A program made the position numbers and the translations under genes. Shown in pieces: positions 19,878 to 29,466 of a stretch of 64,000 nt of DNA. The stretch is from Tritrichomonas foetus (Eukaryota; Parabasalia; Tritrichomonadida; Tritrichomonadidae): NCBI GenBank assembly GCA_001839685.1, contig MLAK01001071.1:96314-160313 (forward strand), in the 5' to 3' direction. Within the stretch, counting starts at the first letter, position 1. Each line of letters opens with the position of its first letter. The notes under the pieces are model-generated. The model made no database searches. It saw only the letters and a list, made by a program, of their open reading frames with translations, and had not been told where the DNA came from.

Positions 19878-20768
19878 ATGTGTGAGCCAGGTGCTATTGC
19901 ATGGATTAAAACCGCTTTTGGAGATTGCGTATATGATGCTAAAGATAAATGGAGCTTTGCAATTGGTATGCTCTCAAATCTCATGTGGGTGGTTAGTTCT
20001 GCTCCTCAAATATATCAAAATTGCGTCACAAAAAAAGTTGAAGGGCAAAGTCCCTTTTTATTCTCATTATTAGAAACCGGAAATATTCTCAGTTTAATCG
20101 GTGTCATTATTACCAAAGGATTAGTCACACAAATTATTACATCTGCACTTTATGCTTTCCTTGATGGAATCATGTTCACACAATATCTGTATTATAGATA
20201 TTGCAAAAAGACAATGAATAGCGAAGGAGAAAGCGAAAGTGCAGCAAAAAATTCTGACAGCAAAGATGAAGAAGAGGAAGGATATGACATTGACGATAAA
20301 GAACAGAAAAGTGAAATTGTAACAGAAGGAATTCAAGTTGCCGGACTTGCTACCGGCGTTTTGATGGCTACTGCAGAAGCTGCATCAACAAATTGGAAAG
20401 CTCCTTATTCGGGCAATCAACTCATTGGAACTTTATTTGGTTGGATTGGTGGAACAGTCTATATTGGATCTAGAATTCCACAAGTGATTAAAAATTTCCA
20501 GAATCGAAAAGTGATCGATCTTTCGCCGATTTATGTTTGCTTTACTATTTTAGGTAATGCAACATATTGCATTTCAGTTTTCCTTCGATCACTTGAAAAC
20601 GACTACTTATGGAGACAAACACCATTTTTATATGGTGCAATTGGACCATTAACATGTGATGTTCTATTTTTGGTACAGATGTGTGTTTATGGTATTGAAA
20701 ATGGAACACAAAGAAAAGAGTCTGATTTATCAGACAATTCTGAAGATCGAAAATTGGAGGAAATCTAA
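19878..20768 (+). CDS. PQ-loop (SWEET/PQLC2-Ypq1-like) membrane transporter
   Basis: A 296-residue integral membrane protein with two PQ-loop repeats. The first is SSAPQIYQN (~residue 40), within NLMWVVSSAPQIYQNC followed by SLLETGNILSLIGVIIT. The second is RIPQVIKNF (~residue 200), followed by LSPIYVCFTILGNATY. About seven hydrophobic segments are present (three-helix bundle, linker, three-helix bundle, last helix). An acidic cytosolic loop (KDEEEEGYDIDD) lies between the repeats. Family members related to PQLC2/Ypq1 export cationic amino acids from lysosomes or vacuoles, so a lysosomal location is the likely one. The substrate is inferred from family only. The start is set at ATG 19878 (MCEPGAIAW); the frame is open upstream to a TTG but has no earlier ATG. 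Confidence 0.88.
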   Translation: MCEPGAIAWIKTAFGDCVYDAKDKWSFAIGMLSNLMWVVSSAPQIYQNCVTKKVEGQSPFLFSLLETGNILSLIGVIITKGLVTQIITSALYAFLDGIMFTQYLYYRYCKKTMNSEGESESAAKNSDSKDEEEEGYDIDDKEQKSEIVTEGIQVAGLATGVLMATAEAASTNWKAPYSGNQLIGTLFGWIGGTVYIGSRIPQVIKNFQNRKVIDLSPIYVCFTILGNATYCISVFLRSLENDYLWRQTPFLYGAIGPLTCDVLFLVQMCVYGIENGTQRKESDLSDNSEDRKLEEI

Positions 20769-20912
20769 ATTGTTTATATAACTATCATATAAATTATCTG
20801 TAAAGTAAACAATAAAATATAATATCATTTTAACTTTTTGTTTAAAGTTTTTACTGACATTTTTCCATTATAGTGAACTCCTGAACGAATAACTAATATG
20901 CATGCTTTTCGT
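20769..20912. other. Short intergenic region
   Basis: It holds the 3' flank of the transporter gene and the beginning of the Kelch gene promoter. No ORF is seen. Confidence 0.4.
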
Positions 20913-20961
20913 GTGAACATTTAAGGTCAAATGAAAAGTCAAATAAACAAAAAGTGTTCAC
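20913..20961. promoter_or_regulatory. 49-bp conserved upstream box, copy A
   Basis: Starts GTGAACA and ends TGTTCAC, which are exact inverted repeats, with the core AAGGTCAAATGAAAAGTCAA between them. A second copy at 62812-62860 matches at 44 of 49 positions. Just after it, CACTAT/ATAGTG (20959-20974) forms a small hairpin, and ATGGTCAAA follows near 20985. It lies 115 nt upstream of the Kelch gene ATG, so a regulatory role is inferred. Confidence 0.55.
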
Positions 20962-21016
20962 TATCAATATAGTGTTCCACTTTCATAATGGTCAAATTTT
21001 CCCAGAATTGATTCAC

Positions 21017-21023
21017 TTTTTCA
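21017..21023 (+). promoter_or_regulatory. TTTTTCA start-proximal element
   Basis: TTTTTCA (context CACTTTTTCAAAA), 52 nt before the ATG of the Kelch gene. Confidence 0.4.
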
Positions 21024-21075
21024 AAAACCGAAGCAGCCAAATAAATATTGAAAAATTTCATAAAATCAGATAAAT

Positions 21076-23445
21076 ATGAATCTTCTTACATCTCCAAAAG
21101 TTTTTTACCATTCACCAATCATTTCGTTCAACCCTGATGCAACAGACAAAAAATACGAGCCCATTATGACAGTCCACGAAGACAAAATTTTTTATTTGAG
21201 CCGTGATAATTTATATTCGCTTGATTACGAATCCAAAGATTGGAAGAAGGAGGCTCCACCACCTTTTAATGTAGAGTATGGACATTCAATGACCTCCACT
21301 CCTCATGGCTTAGTCGTATTTGGCGGTTATTCAGGTGGCAAAACATTATCAAATATCTGGATATACAATTTTGACAAATGGCGGGCTTTTACGCATAATA
21401 TTACTGGGCGCGCATTTCACTCGAGTCTTTGGATTCCCTCTCTCTCGTCTCTTTTGATCTCTGGTGGCTACACTTTAAATGCAGAGAAAAATTCTGACAG
21501 CGAAGCTGACACAAATTCAAATAAAATGTCTGGCAAAAATGTCAGAAGCTCAGAAAAATTTTCAGATAAATCACTTGGTGAAAATCAAAAACCAGATAAA
21601 AAATCAAATAAGTCACATGAAAATTATTTTAATGACTTCATACTACTTGATTTGAAAGGAGGAAATGTTCGAAAAGTGCCGCTTCAAAAATCTCTTCCTT
21701 TTGCTTATCATTCGATAATAACAGTAACTGCTAAAGGTGGTCATACCGTGTGTTTGTATGGTGGAAAATGTAATAATAAGCAACATAATGAGAAAATCTT
21801 TCTCATCAATTTAATTGATGGCTCTGTTCATGAAATTGATGTCGTTCCATTTTTTGGATCTCGTTATTTACATAAATCATTCAATTTTTATGGAAATTTG
21901 TTGATTTCAGGTGGTTATTCTGATTCAAAGAGATGCAATGATACACTTTTATTCATTTTTTTGCATAGAGTCTGGCTAACTTTCAATCTTCCAAAAATTG
22001 AAGCTATAAACAATCTTGGTTATATTTTGATGCTTGAAAAAGGCATAAAATTAATTAGTATTAAGGGTGATGTTTCAGCGATAGTTTACTTTAATGAAAA
22101 TAAAGTGCCTTTCACTGATACAAAAGATCCAAAATATATGGCATTATTGAATTCTTTACTTGATCGAAATCTAAGTGATCAAAATTTGGATCCATCAAAA
22201 TCACAGTTTGAAAGCAAAAGACAAGTCCTTCTTGATGAAAGGAGAAAACTTTATCGATCACTCTCATTAAAAATTAATCAACCAGATTTATCAAACTTGA
22301 TCATTGAAAGAGACCTACTCAATAAATTAATTTCATTCTTCCAATCCAAAAATAACAAAAGCAATGCAATGCTAACTAACAATTCACCACAAATCAAATT
22401 GCCAAATAACTCATTATTATCTAATAATTTATTCACTAATAAAGTAGATTTACAAGTTCCAGATATCATAGATTATCAACAAGCAAAGAATGCAGCGTTA
22501 GCACAACTAGCATCAATGAAGAATTTCACGAAACATGCAAAAAATCGACTTGAAAGACAATCAAAAGAAGTTGAAGCAATTTTCCAAGAAACACAAAAAT
22601 TAATGCGCGATACAAGTTTGTTTAGTGGTTCAGCAATTGAATATAACGATTCATTAATGAAAGAAGCATCAGTAAAAGATGCTTCAGTGGTGATCGATGA
22701 AATCAAGAAAGCGAATATTGAATTTGCTCGCGCTTCTGAACAGCTACAAAAATTTAAGAAGTATAAAACTGATTCAAGTATAAATGCTTTAAACGCCTAT
22801 GAACAAATTGATGCTTTACTCGTTGAACAATTTAAGAAGAAACATGAATTATTCGACCTGAAGAATCGATTTTTATTAAATATGGAAAAAATCCTCATTC
22901 TTCAATCAAAAATCGACCAAATAACTACTGAGAAAATGAATCTAAATAAAAATCCCGATTCACCAAATTCACAACAAATAGCAGAGCTTAATAAATATAA
23001 AGAATGTGAAATAGATTTATCATCAAGCTATGATCAATTAAACAAAACCAGAAAATCTGACAGAAATTATCAAATCCAAATCAGAGATTTAATTTCACAA
23101 TTAAAAATCAAAATTAATAAATTGAATGATGTAATGAGTTTCCCATCAAAAGAACAAATAAAGTCACAAGTAACCCTTTTATTGGAATCATTGTCAGCAA
23201 TTTCTAAAATACATAATGATTATGCAGCAAGTATGGCAATTAAGGATGAGTCAGCTTTACTACCTGGTTATGACAATCCATCACTGAGAATGGCAAGGCT
23301 TACAATGAGTATGAAACATGGAGCTAGACCTTCAAATCCTGAAGAAACCTTCATAATAAAAGATGGATTATGGCAAAATTTATATTGTGTGACACAAGGT
23401 TTAATTGCTGATATTGAACTACTCAACAAATCTCAAAATGATTGA
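21076..23445 (+). CDS. Kelch-repeat / coiled-coil protein
   Basis: A 789-residue protein. Residues ~25-330 hold Kelch-type beta-propeller blades, with diagnostic double-Gly strands such as LVVFGGYSGGKTLSNIWIYN, LLISGGYTL, VCLYGGKCNNK and LLISGGYSDSKRCNDTLLF. A Ser/Asn/Lys-rich insert (~140-185) interrupts the propeller. Residues ~430-700 are predicted coiled coil (ALAQLASMKNFTKHAKNRLE, then VEAIFQETQKLMRD), and a short C-terminal region follows. Kelch plus coiled-coil proteins act as cytoskeletal or trafficking scaffolds. No BTB or catalytic domain is seen. The ATG at 21076 is the first in frame, with a TTTTTCA box 52 nt upstream and the 49-bp box further up. The gene converges on the minus-strand Myb gene. 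Confidence 0.85.
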   Translation: MNLLTSPKVFYHSPIISFNPDATDKKYEPIMTVHEDKIFYLSRDNLYSLDYESKDWKKEAPPPFNVEYGHSMTSTPHGLVVFGGYSGGKTLSNIWIYNFDKWRAFTHNITGRAFHSSLWIPSLSSLLISGGYTLNAEKNSDSEADTNSNKMSGKNVRSSEKFSDKSLGENQKPDKKSNKSHENYFNDFILLDLKGGNVRKVPLQKSLPFAYHSIITVTAKGGHTVCLYGGKCNNKQHNEKIFLINLIDGSVHEIDVVPFFGSRYLHKSFNFYGNLLISGGYSDSKRCNDTLLFIFLHRVWLTFNLPKIEAINNLGYILMLEKGIKLISIKGDVSAIVYFNENKVPFTDTKDPKYMALLNSLLDRNLSDQNLDPSKSQFESKRQVLLDERRKLYRSLSLKINQPDLSNLIIERDLLNKLISFFQSKNNKSNAMLTNNSPQIKLPNNSLLSNNLFTNKVDLQVPDIIDYQQAKNAALAQLASMKNFTKHAKNRLERQSKEVEAIFQETQKLMRDTSLFSGSAIEYNDSLMKEASVKDASVVIDEIKKANIEFARASEQLQKFKKYKTDSSINALNAYEQIDALLVEQFKKKHELFDLKNRFLLNMEKILILQSKIDQITTEKMNLNKNPDSPNSQQIAELNKYKECEIDLSSSYDQLNKTRKSDRNYQIQIRDLISQLKIKINKLNDVMSFPSKEQIKSQVTLLLESLSAISKIHNDYAASMAIKDESALLPGYDNPSLRMARLTMSMKHGARPSNPEETFIIKDGLWQNLYCVTQGLIADIELLNKSQND

Positions 23446-23785
23446 ACGAACGAATGAAACAAGAATGAATGAACTATTCAATTTTTCCTATTTCTGAAGA
23501 CTAGTTTAAACTCTCAGTCAAAATTTGCAGTATTTGAAAGAAAAAGATAATAAAACAGAAAAAAAATAACTCAAAAAATAATCAAATCCAAGATTTAGAG
23601 ATGACTATGAATCACAGCAACATTAATTCTTAACTGTATGAATATAGCTATCAGCTTATAGCTAATATTCAAGATGAAATGAACAAATTGACTCATTGAT
23701 GCATAATAATAATAATAATAAAAATCAACCAAATGTTTTTATTCTTAATTACATGTATCTAAACAAGTAAATTATTAACATATAT
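23446..23785. other. Convergent intergenic region with AAT microsatellite
   Basis: 340 bp between convergent genes. No ORF. An AAT trinucleotide repeat lies at about 23705-23721. Tandem-like GAACGAACGAATGAAACAAG occurs right after the Kelch stop. Confidence 0.5.
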
Positions 23786-24310
23786 TCATTCACACTCATC
23801 ACCAATTTTTGAAATAGCGGCAAGTTGGTCAAGTAAAGTTGAATCCCAAAATGAATCATCATCATCAAAAATATCCTGTGTAATTTTGATATTGGCTTTT
23901 TCTTGTTTTTGGATAGTGTTTTCCAAAGGGGCTTGAGTTTCATGTTCATATCGATCCACAGGATACTCAATCATGTGTTCGATTGATCGCATATATTTCA
24001 GAGAATTGTATCTATTTTTTACGTTATTGTGGCTCCTTTTAGGGAAAAATTGGGATATTTGTTTCCATTTTTTTCCATATTGCCGAATCGCTTGATGAAG
24101 TTTAAAATCTTCTTCTGGCGTCCAGGCACCATTTATAAGATATGGACTTAAGTAGTTTTGATATCGGTCACGACATTGTTTTGCTGTTCTTCCTGGCATC
24201 TTGCTTGCTATTTTTGTCCATTTATGTGGACCCTCTTGTTCGACAAGTACCTTCAATTTATCATCTTCACGGTCTGAGAATTTCACATGCTTTTTTTGTC
24301 TTCGATGCAT
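23786..24310 (-). CDS. Two-repeat Myb DNA-binding protein
   Basis: A 174-residue nuclear protein with two Myb repeats. R2 spans ~8-55 (KFSDREDDKLKVLVEQEG, HKWTKIASKMPGRTAKQCRD) and R3 spans ~62-108 (GAWTPEEDFKLHQAIRQYG, KKWKQISQFFPKRSHNNVKN). The spaced Trp residues (W in HKW, then W in GAW and KKW) and the recognition helices AKQCRDRYQNYL and NNVKNRYNSL are clear. The first Trp of R2 is Phe. The tail is acidic (DIFDDDDSFWDS). Trichomonad Myb proteins of this size regulate transcription from sites near initiators. The ATG at 24310 has a TTTTTCA box 15 nt upstream. A second Myb gene lies at 48466-49212. Confidence 0.93.
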   Translation of the reverse strand: MHRRQKKHVKFSDREDDKLKVLVEQEGPHKWTKIASKMPGRTAKQCRDRYQNYLSPYLINGAWTPEEDFKLHQAIRQYGKKWKQISQFFPKRSHNNVKNRYNSLKYMRSIEHMIEYPVDRYEHETQAPLENTIQKQEKANIKITQDIFDDDDSFWDSTLLDQLAAISKIGDECE

Positions 24311-24325
24311 TTAGACGGTATGTTT

Positions 24326-24332
24326 TGAAAAA
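24326..24332 (-). promoter_or_regulatory. TTTTTCA start-proximal element
   Basis: Minus-strand TTTTTCA (context ATTTTTCAAAAC), 15 nt before the Myb ATG. Confidence 0.4.
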
Positions 24333-25902
24333 TAAACCTATTGAAAAATATTCAATTCGAACTTTTGAAAGAGTTTTTTATTTTTCTGTTTTTGATTTAT
24401 ATCTCTTTTTTATTTTGATTTTTATTTGTATTTTTGAATGTTCCAACACCATTTCTTCTGAAAAAACAACATTGCAGGTCATGAAAGTCATTTTACGGAA
24501 TATAGAAATAAAATGAAACATATATTTTATTCTGGAAATTGAGAGTGCATATGTATCATATTGATTTAATTTTTTCAAAGATACCATATTAATTTCAGAT
24601 ACATTCAATTTAGTTTCTGAAAATTAAATTCGTTAATCAATATTGCAAAGTTGAGTTCAACTTTTTAAATAAATAATTTTCAAGCCTCTGTGAAAATCAA
24701 CCATTTCAGATTTTCAATTTTGAGAAAATTAATAAATTGTGTTAAAATCTGTAACCATTTAGGAATTACATCAAGTTTTATCTCATTTTATTCGATTCTA
24801 AAAACAGACAAACCACACAATCATCTTCTTTATAATAAGTTCTTTTATTTCGCCAAAAAGGTTGTTATTTTCTTTTTCTTTGAATTACATTTATCTTTCA
24901 GATCAGGTTTTGAGATCATACTCTCAAAAAGTGAAATGAACAATTTCCGCGACTTTTGCAAAATTATCAGCTTTGTGATCGGTGTTTAGCGTTTGATACC
25001 AGTAATTGATGTAACATCAAAGGTAGTATAATAATTCACGTGTGTATATTTTATATGAAATTCCCCTATCAAATTCAAAAGTCGAAAAAATAACGAATCG
25101 GAATAAAAAACTTTTTGAATCAATGGTGGTCAAAAAGGTATAAAGTTAAAAAGTTAACGACATAATTATTAACCTTAGTAAAGCCCGATTGTCAAAACTT
25201 TCAGAAACTCCTTTTCCGAAAACAGGACCACTGTTAAGTTTTATGAGAAAAAGAACATTTATATTTAAATATTTTGTGATACCTCTGCATTACGACCAAA
25301 AGTTTCGCCAAAAATTCAAAATTAACTTTTCGAATTGACCAAACTCGGTAACAGCCCTTTCCAAATTTAGTCGTAATACAGAGGTGCATATTTTGTTTAC
25401 TTTTACTTGTTTTAATTTCCAAAATAAAAAAATAAAAAAAATAAAAAAAAAAAACATTTGGCAAAAGATAAAAAAACTTCACTCTCTCTTGAATTGGGAT
25501 TCCTGAACCTAACAATTATTCAGGAGTATATCATTTTATCCTCAGAGAATGGAATGTACACTTCTTTTTTTTTTGCACAAAAAATTTTTGGGCAAAAGTC
25601 TTCATTGAAATATTCAATACTTTGATGGTGCACTTCGATCATTTTTGTTTTTTTTTTACATCATTCTTATCATCATGAGCTAATCATTGCTTCGTCAAAG
25701 TATAAGCCTCAAATAGTGATGCATTTTTGAAGACAATGCATGTATCCTGCAGCACGATATCAATGGGCATTAAAACTGTGTTATTGCTTCGAAATTTAAT
25801 AATGAATTGTTCAAAATCTGGAATTCCATTCACCAAACAACAGTATTATTACATGTGGTTAAGTTAGGTTATTGCAACTATTGTTTCACCTACATGTTTG
25901 TT
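24333..25902. other. Gene-poor stretch with promoter-like motifs and an inverted repeat
   Basis: 1.57 kb without a convincing gene. Open frames here are short, A/T-driven and rich in Phe/Ile/Lys. It contains AAACTTTTTGAA at 25108-25119 close to GGTGGTCAAAAAGG, and the imperfect inverted repeat listed separately. Homopolymer runs occur near 25565 and 25650. Confidence 0.45.
25281..25387. repeat. Imperfect inverted repeat, ~20-bp arms
   Basis: The left arm ACCTCTGCATTACGACCAAA (25281-25300) is matched in reverse complement by 25367-25387 (TTAGTCGTAATACAGAGGTGC), with two mismatches over 19-20 positions and a ~66-bp spacer. It may fold into a hairpin or be the remains of a small inverted-repeat element. 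Confidence 0.5.
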
Positions 25903-26952
25903 TCATAGGAGGCAGTAGAAAAATAAAACAATTTTTCTAACAAATTGTGACCAAGCGAGTAATATATTCCGCAAATTTGGAAATGTACAGGTATAATTCA
26001 CCATGAAATCTTTTTGTGTTTGAGTTGCACCCCATGGAGTTACCTTGCTCAAATAATCTTGATTAATTTCAAAAAAATGTGTCGTGAAATTGTAATGTGT
26101 TTTATATGGAGGACTATTCTTCAAACAATAAATATCTTTTGTTTCATTCGATAAATATAAAATTGTTTTGACGAATGTACCAATTCCATAAACAACAGAT
26201 TTAGCATGATAAATATTTGAGACTGTTCCAAGCAAGTTAATGGTATGAATATCAATGTGAAGCTCATTTTTTATCTTTGGAACAACTGGATTCTTAAAAT
26301 CTTCACACATTACAAATACATTCTTGTGTGAAGTGTTTTTAATAATTCCTTCATAAAAACAATAAGGGGGTTGCCAATATCCTCCGTGAGGGTTTTTTCC
26401 CATTATATCACCAGATCGTATATGAATTACAAGTGTATCATTATCAATATCGGGTTTGGGTAAAACAGACACAAAGTGAGATCGAAAAACAGAGAGATAT
26501 TCTTCAGGAACATTCATATATTTTTCAGGTAGATAATAGAAAATACTACTGAGATAAGATAAATTCTTTGGATTTCCTTTAATAACGCTTATGTCGACAA
26601 TTTGCAATGACTTTGGCAAAAACCAAAAATCAGGGATAAAAATGTATTTGATTTTCAGTTCTATTGCAAGTGAAAGTGTTTTAATGAACTGAATTAGGTT
26701 ATTTCCAAGTCTCCCATATTTTCCGTGAATAAATAAAGCACGTGGATCATTTTTTGAGCATTTCACTCCTTCATATGAACATACATATGTCCAATTGATG
26801 AAAATTCGTCCGATTTTGGTATGCATAAGTTCGATCTTTTCCGACTTAATAAGTTTCAAAATTGACGCTTCTTTGTTCAAATATAATATCAGAAATACTG
26901 GAAAAAACAACTGAAACGCGAATTGAAGAAAGAATACTATTTTTTGGTCCAT
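25903..26952 (-). CDS. Glycosyltransferase, alpha-1,2-fucosyltransferase (GT11)-like
   Basis: A 349-residue type II membrane protein. A short N-terminus is followed by a hydrophobic anchor (IVFFLQFAFQLFFPVFLILY, residues 5-24) and a luminal domain. Two motifs fit the GT11/GT-B fucosyltransferase fold. GRLGNNLIQF near 79-88 corresponds to the N-terminal G.GNQ.fQY motif. LVIHIRSGDIM near 174-184 corresponds to the HxRRGD donor-binding motif, here with the second Arg replaced by Ser. Later, VVYGIGTFVKTIL resembles the terminal S.FGwW region but is divergent. The expected role is Golgi transfer of fucose or a related sugar to surface glycans. The donor is not certain because the motif is altered. 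The start ATG is clear. The gene is alone among noncoding stretches. Confidence 0.65.
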   Translation of the reverse strand: MDQKIVFFLQFAFQLFFPVFLILYLNKEASILKLIKSEKIELMHTKIGRIFINWTYVCSYEGVKCSKNDPRALFIHGKYGRLGNNLIQFIKTLSLAIELKIKYIFIPDFWFLPKSLQIVDISVIKGNPKNLSYLSSIFYYLPEKYMNVPEEYLSVFRSHFVSVLPKPDIDNDTLVIHIRSGDIMGKNPHGGYWQPPYCFYEGIIKNTSHKNVFVMCEDFKNPVVPKIKNELHIDIHTINLLGTVSNIYHAKSVVYGIGTFVKTILYLSNETKDIYCLKNSPPYKTHYNFTTHFFEINQDYLSKVTPWGATQTQKDFMVNYTCTFPNLRNILLAWSQFVRKIVLFFYCLL

Positions 26953-28635
26953 TTATGGATATTTCCAGGATGGCCGAAAGGATCAAAATCAACACAATCT
27001 ATTTGTATGAATTCATTGAAAATAGTTTTCGTGGCGAATAGGTTAATCTTTATTCCATGCTCTATTATTATTATTTATAATATACATACTTTCAAATAGG
27101 AATATAGTAATTGTTGAGAAAACAAATAATATATCTAAAAGCTATTTTTGAAACAAGAAAGGCAGATATTGCGAAAACAATCTTTTTTTTTCATATTCAT
27201 CAAATTACTACCCCATTCAATTTTGAAATGATTATTCCCATTTTTCAAGTTGTCATTTTTCAATTAGAATATTGAATAAAATAGATAATAATCGAAACTT
27301 ACTTCCAACACGTCTTCCTCCCCATCAATATATATTTAAATAATAGTTTGGATGATTATATCAAATCATCAACAAGTCAATTTTGAATCGTTTATCATTT
27401 TTAAAACGAACTTTTAATTAAAAAGTTATTATCATCAATCTATATTGAATTCAAATTCAAACATCAGTAAACCCAAGTCAAAATCGATTTTGTTTTTCTT
27501 GAGGTAATTTGGCTCATTATGAGCTCATATTCTTAACTCCAAGATATCATCAATAAAGTAATGCGCATATATTTTTAAATATATTCACCATTTATCATGA
27601 AATCCTCAGAAATTTGAAATCCGTGTCATGAACAATGATTTTTTTTGCCTTTTAATCAATTGTATCTTGAAGAACCTTTTACACATCAGCAGACTTTCTC
27701 AGAATTTTGTTCTGAATTTTTCAACTACCGTTGAATTTTTGTATTACATCGATGAAGTGACAATATTTTCCTCCACTTGTTGCGAGAATTAACCAATCTA
27801 CTTCGATTATCTATACTTCTGCATTAAGACCAGACTAGTTGGTATTAGTAAGAAGTTAACCTTGTAAAATGGAACTTCTGAAATATCTACTTTTTTTAAA
27901 AAAAATTCCTCGTTTGCACTCGTTCTTTGATAAAAACAATCATTTAATTTGGTGACAGCATTGTATGAAAAGAAAATTAATAATTTTTTGTAATCTCTTT
28001 TTTGGTTTTTTGGTTTTTTGGGATAAAACCACTAATAAAATGTTAAAGTGGTCATATACTATGTGAAACGGTAAAGTAATGGCTGTGATTGAAACAAAAA
28101 CGATTTTTGTATCGTCGTATTTTGATAACCAATCTTCCGTGGCGCTTTTGGAGATTTACTTTTATATCTTTACATGAAGCCAGTCTTACTGATAATTCCC
28201 TTCAAAAAAAAAATTACCAGTCAGACTGATAATTTCCGTACGTTAACATCCGTTTATGATTTTTATTAATACAATTTTTTTTTTTTTTTTTTTTGCGATT
28301 TATTCGATGCCAATGTGTCAGAAATGTCTAAAGGTATTAAAATTTATAACACAATGTGTAAATAATATCTGATATTTTCGTAAAATAATCGTGATCTTTA
28401 TATTCTGTATGTGATTTTTTTGCTGTCACTCCATCATGACATCAATTTAAATTTGAAACATTTCCATATTGCCTGCAATCATAATTCAATGAAATAATTT
28501 AAGAAAAATTGACCAATTGAAAATAAGTATAAATTTATAAAAATTCTGCCAATGTATGATGATATCGACTTAGAATTCACCATCTCAATAGTAAATCTGG
28601 TCGTGATAATAATTTGTATGAGGGAATTTGAAATA
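26953..28635. other. Gene-poor stretch with homopolymer runs
   Basis: No convincing gene. Features are a T20 run at 28275-28294, a GGTTTTTTGGTTTTTTGG repeat near 28002-28019, and two near-copies of CAGTCxxACTGATAATTxCC near 28180 and 28224 that flank an A-run. A GTGGTCAT motif lies near 28049. Confidence 0.4.
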
Positions 28636-29012
28636 TTTTCATGCGAATCAGATTCCACATCATAGTCGCCGAATTACCAGAGGATTATGTTGCCATCACC
28701 AATTCAACTCAAAATGTATCGCCATTTCAGCCTTGGAAGCGGTTAGACTCTTTTCCAACAAATGTGAAATAATGATCGAGGAAAGCTTGGCCGCCTAATC
28801 AAGGAGTCGTCGCAAACGATTTTCATCCTGTCGAAAATCATCGTGCTGGGTAGACCATTCATGATTGCGTACAATCAAGGTTCCATCTCGAGATCATGCA
28901 CAAGACGAACGACTACATGGAGGAGGATAGGCTAGACTGTATTCGAGACATTTTGATACTTTTTAGAGATGCTCATGGCAATTCAAGTCTGGTAGGAAAC
29001 TCCATGCCTATA
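28636..29012 (+). pseudogene. Decayed coding remnant, unidentified
   Basis: A G+C-richer island in a noncoding desert. It reads as protein-like text only by switching plus-strand frames: FHIIVAELPEDYVAITNSTQ, then KLGRLIKESSQTIFILSKII and VLGRPFMIAYNQGSISRS, then HKTNDYMEEDRLDCIRDILI and LFRDAHGNSSLVGNSM. The stops and shifts mark it as a pseudogene. It could derive from a mobile element or a lost gene; I cannot name the family. Ambiguous bases (29024, 29033-29036, 29040) lie just after it. Beyond them a minus-strand reading MSGISCFVSKDEMDVLEAT (near 29117-29060) also looks like coding debris. Confidence 0.35.
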
Positions 29013-29363
29013 AGCTTAATCTTNTTTTTGCCNNNNTTTNCACCTGGATAACTTTCCGTTGCTTCTAACACATCCATTTCATCTTTCGATACAAAACACG
29101 ATATTCCAGACATTTATCTAAATGATTTTCTTCATAATCTTTAATAAAGGTTGATTTTATAGGCTATTTCAAATCTGGTTAAATAAAAAATAATTGATTC
29201 AATTGATTATAGGTTCAATAAAGAAATGATTATGTTAGAATAATATCGAGGATAGGAATCAGATTTGAGAAGAAAAGAACAAGAGTTTATTTATATTATT
29301 TTGTATATCAAGGATAAAGAATGGGAACATGTTCAAGTCATAAGTTTATTACAGTAAATGTTT

Positions 29364-29364
<1 letters not shown>

Positions 29365-29407
<43 letters not shown>
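29365..29407 (+). repeat. A43 homopolymer
   Basis: Forty-three consecutive A residues. A short frame before it begins MGTCSSHKF but becomes poly-Lys and is not credible as a gene. The tract could be a retroposed poly(A) tail or slippage, and its true length is uncertain in any assembly. Confidence 0.8.
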
Positions 29408-29409
<2 letters not shown>

Positions 29410-29466
29410 AAAAAATCGTAATAATAAAAACATTTACAGGCAGCATTCGCATTTTCAAAATAATTG

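Noticed and set aside
24690..24989. 99-codon plus-strand ORF
   Set aside because: Random-looking, Phe/Ile/Ser-rich, with no domain and no initiator-like element. Treated as noncoding.
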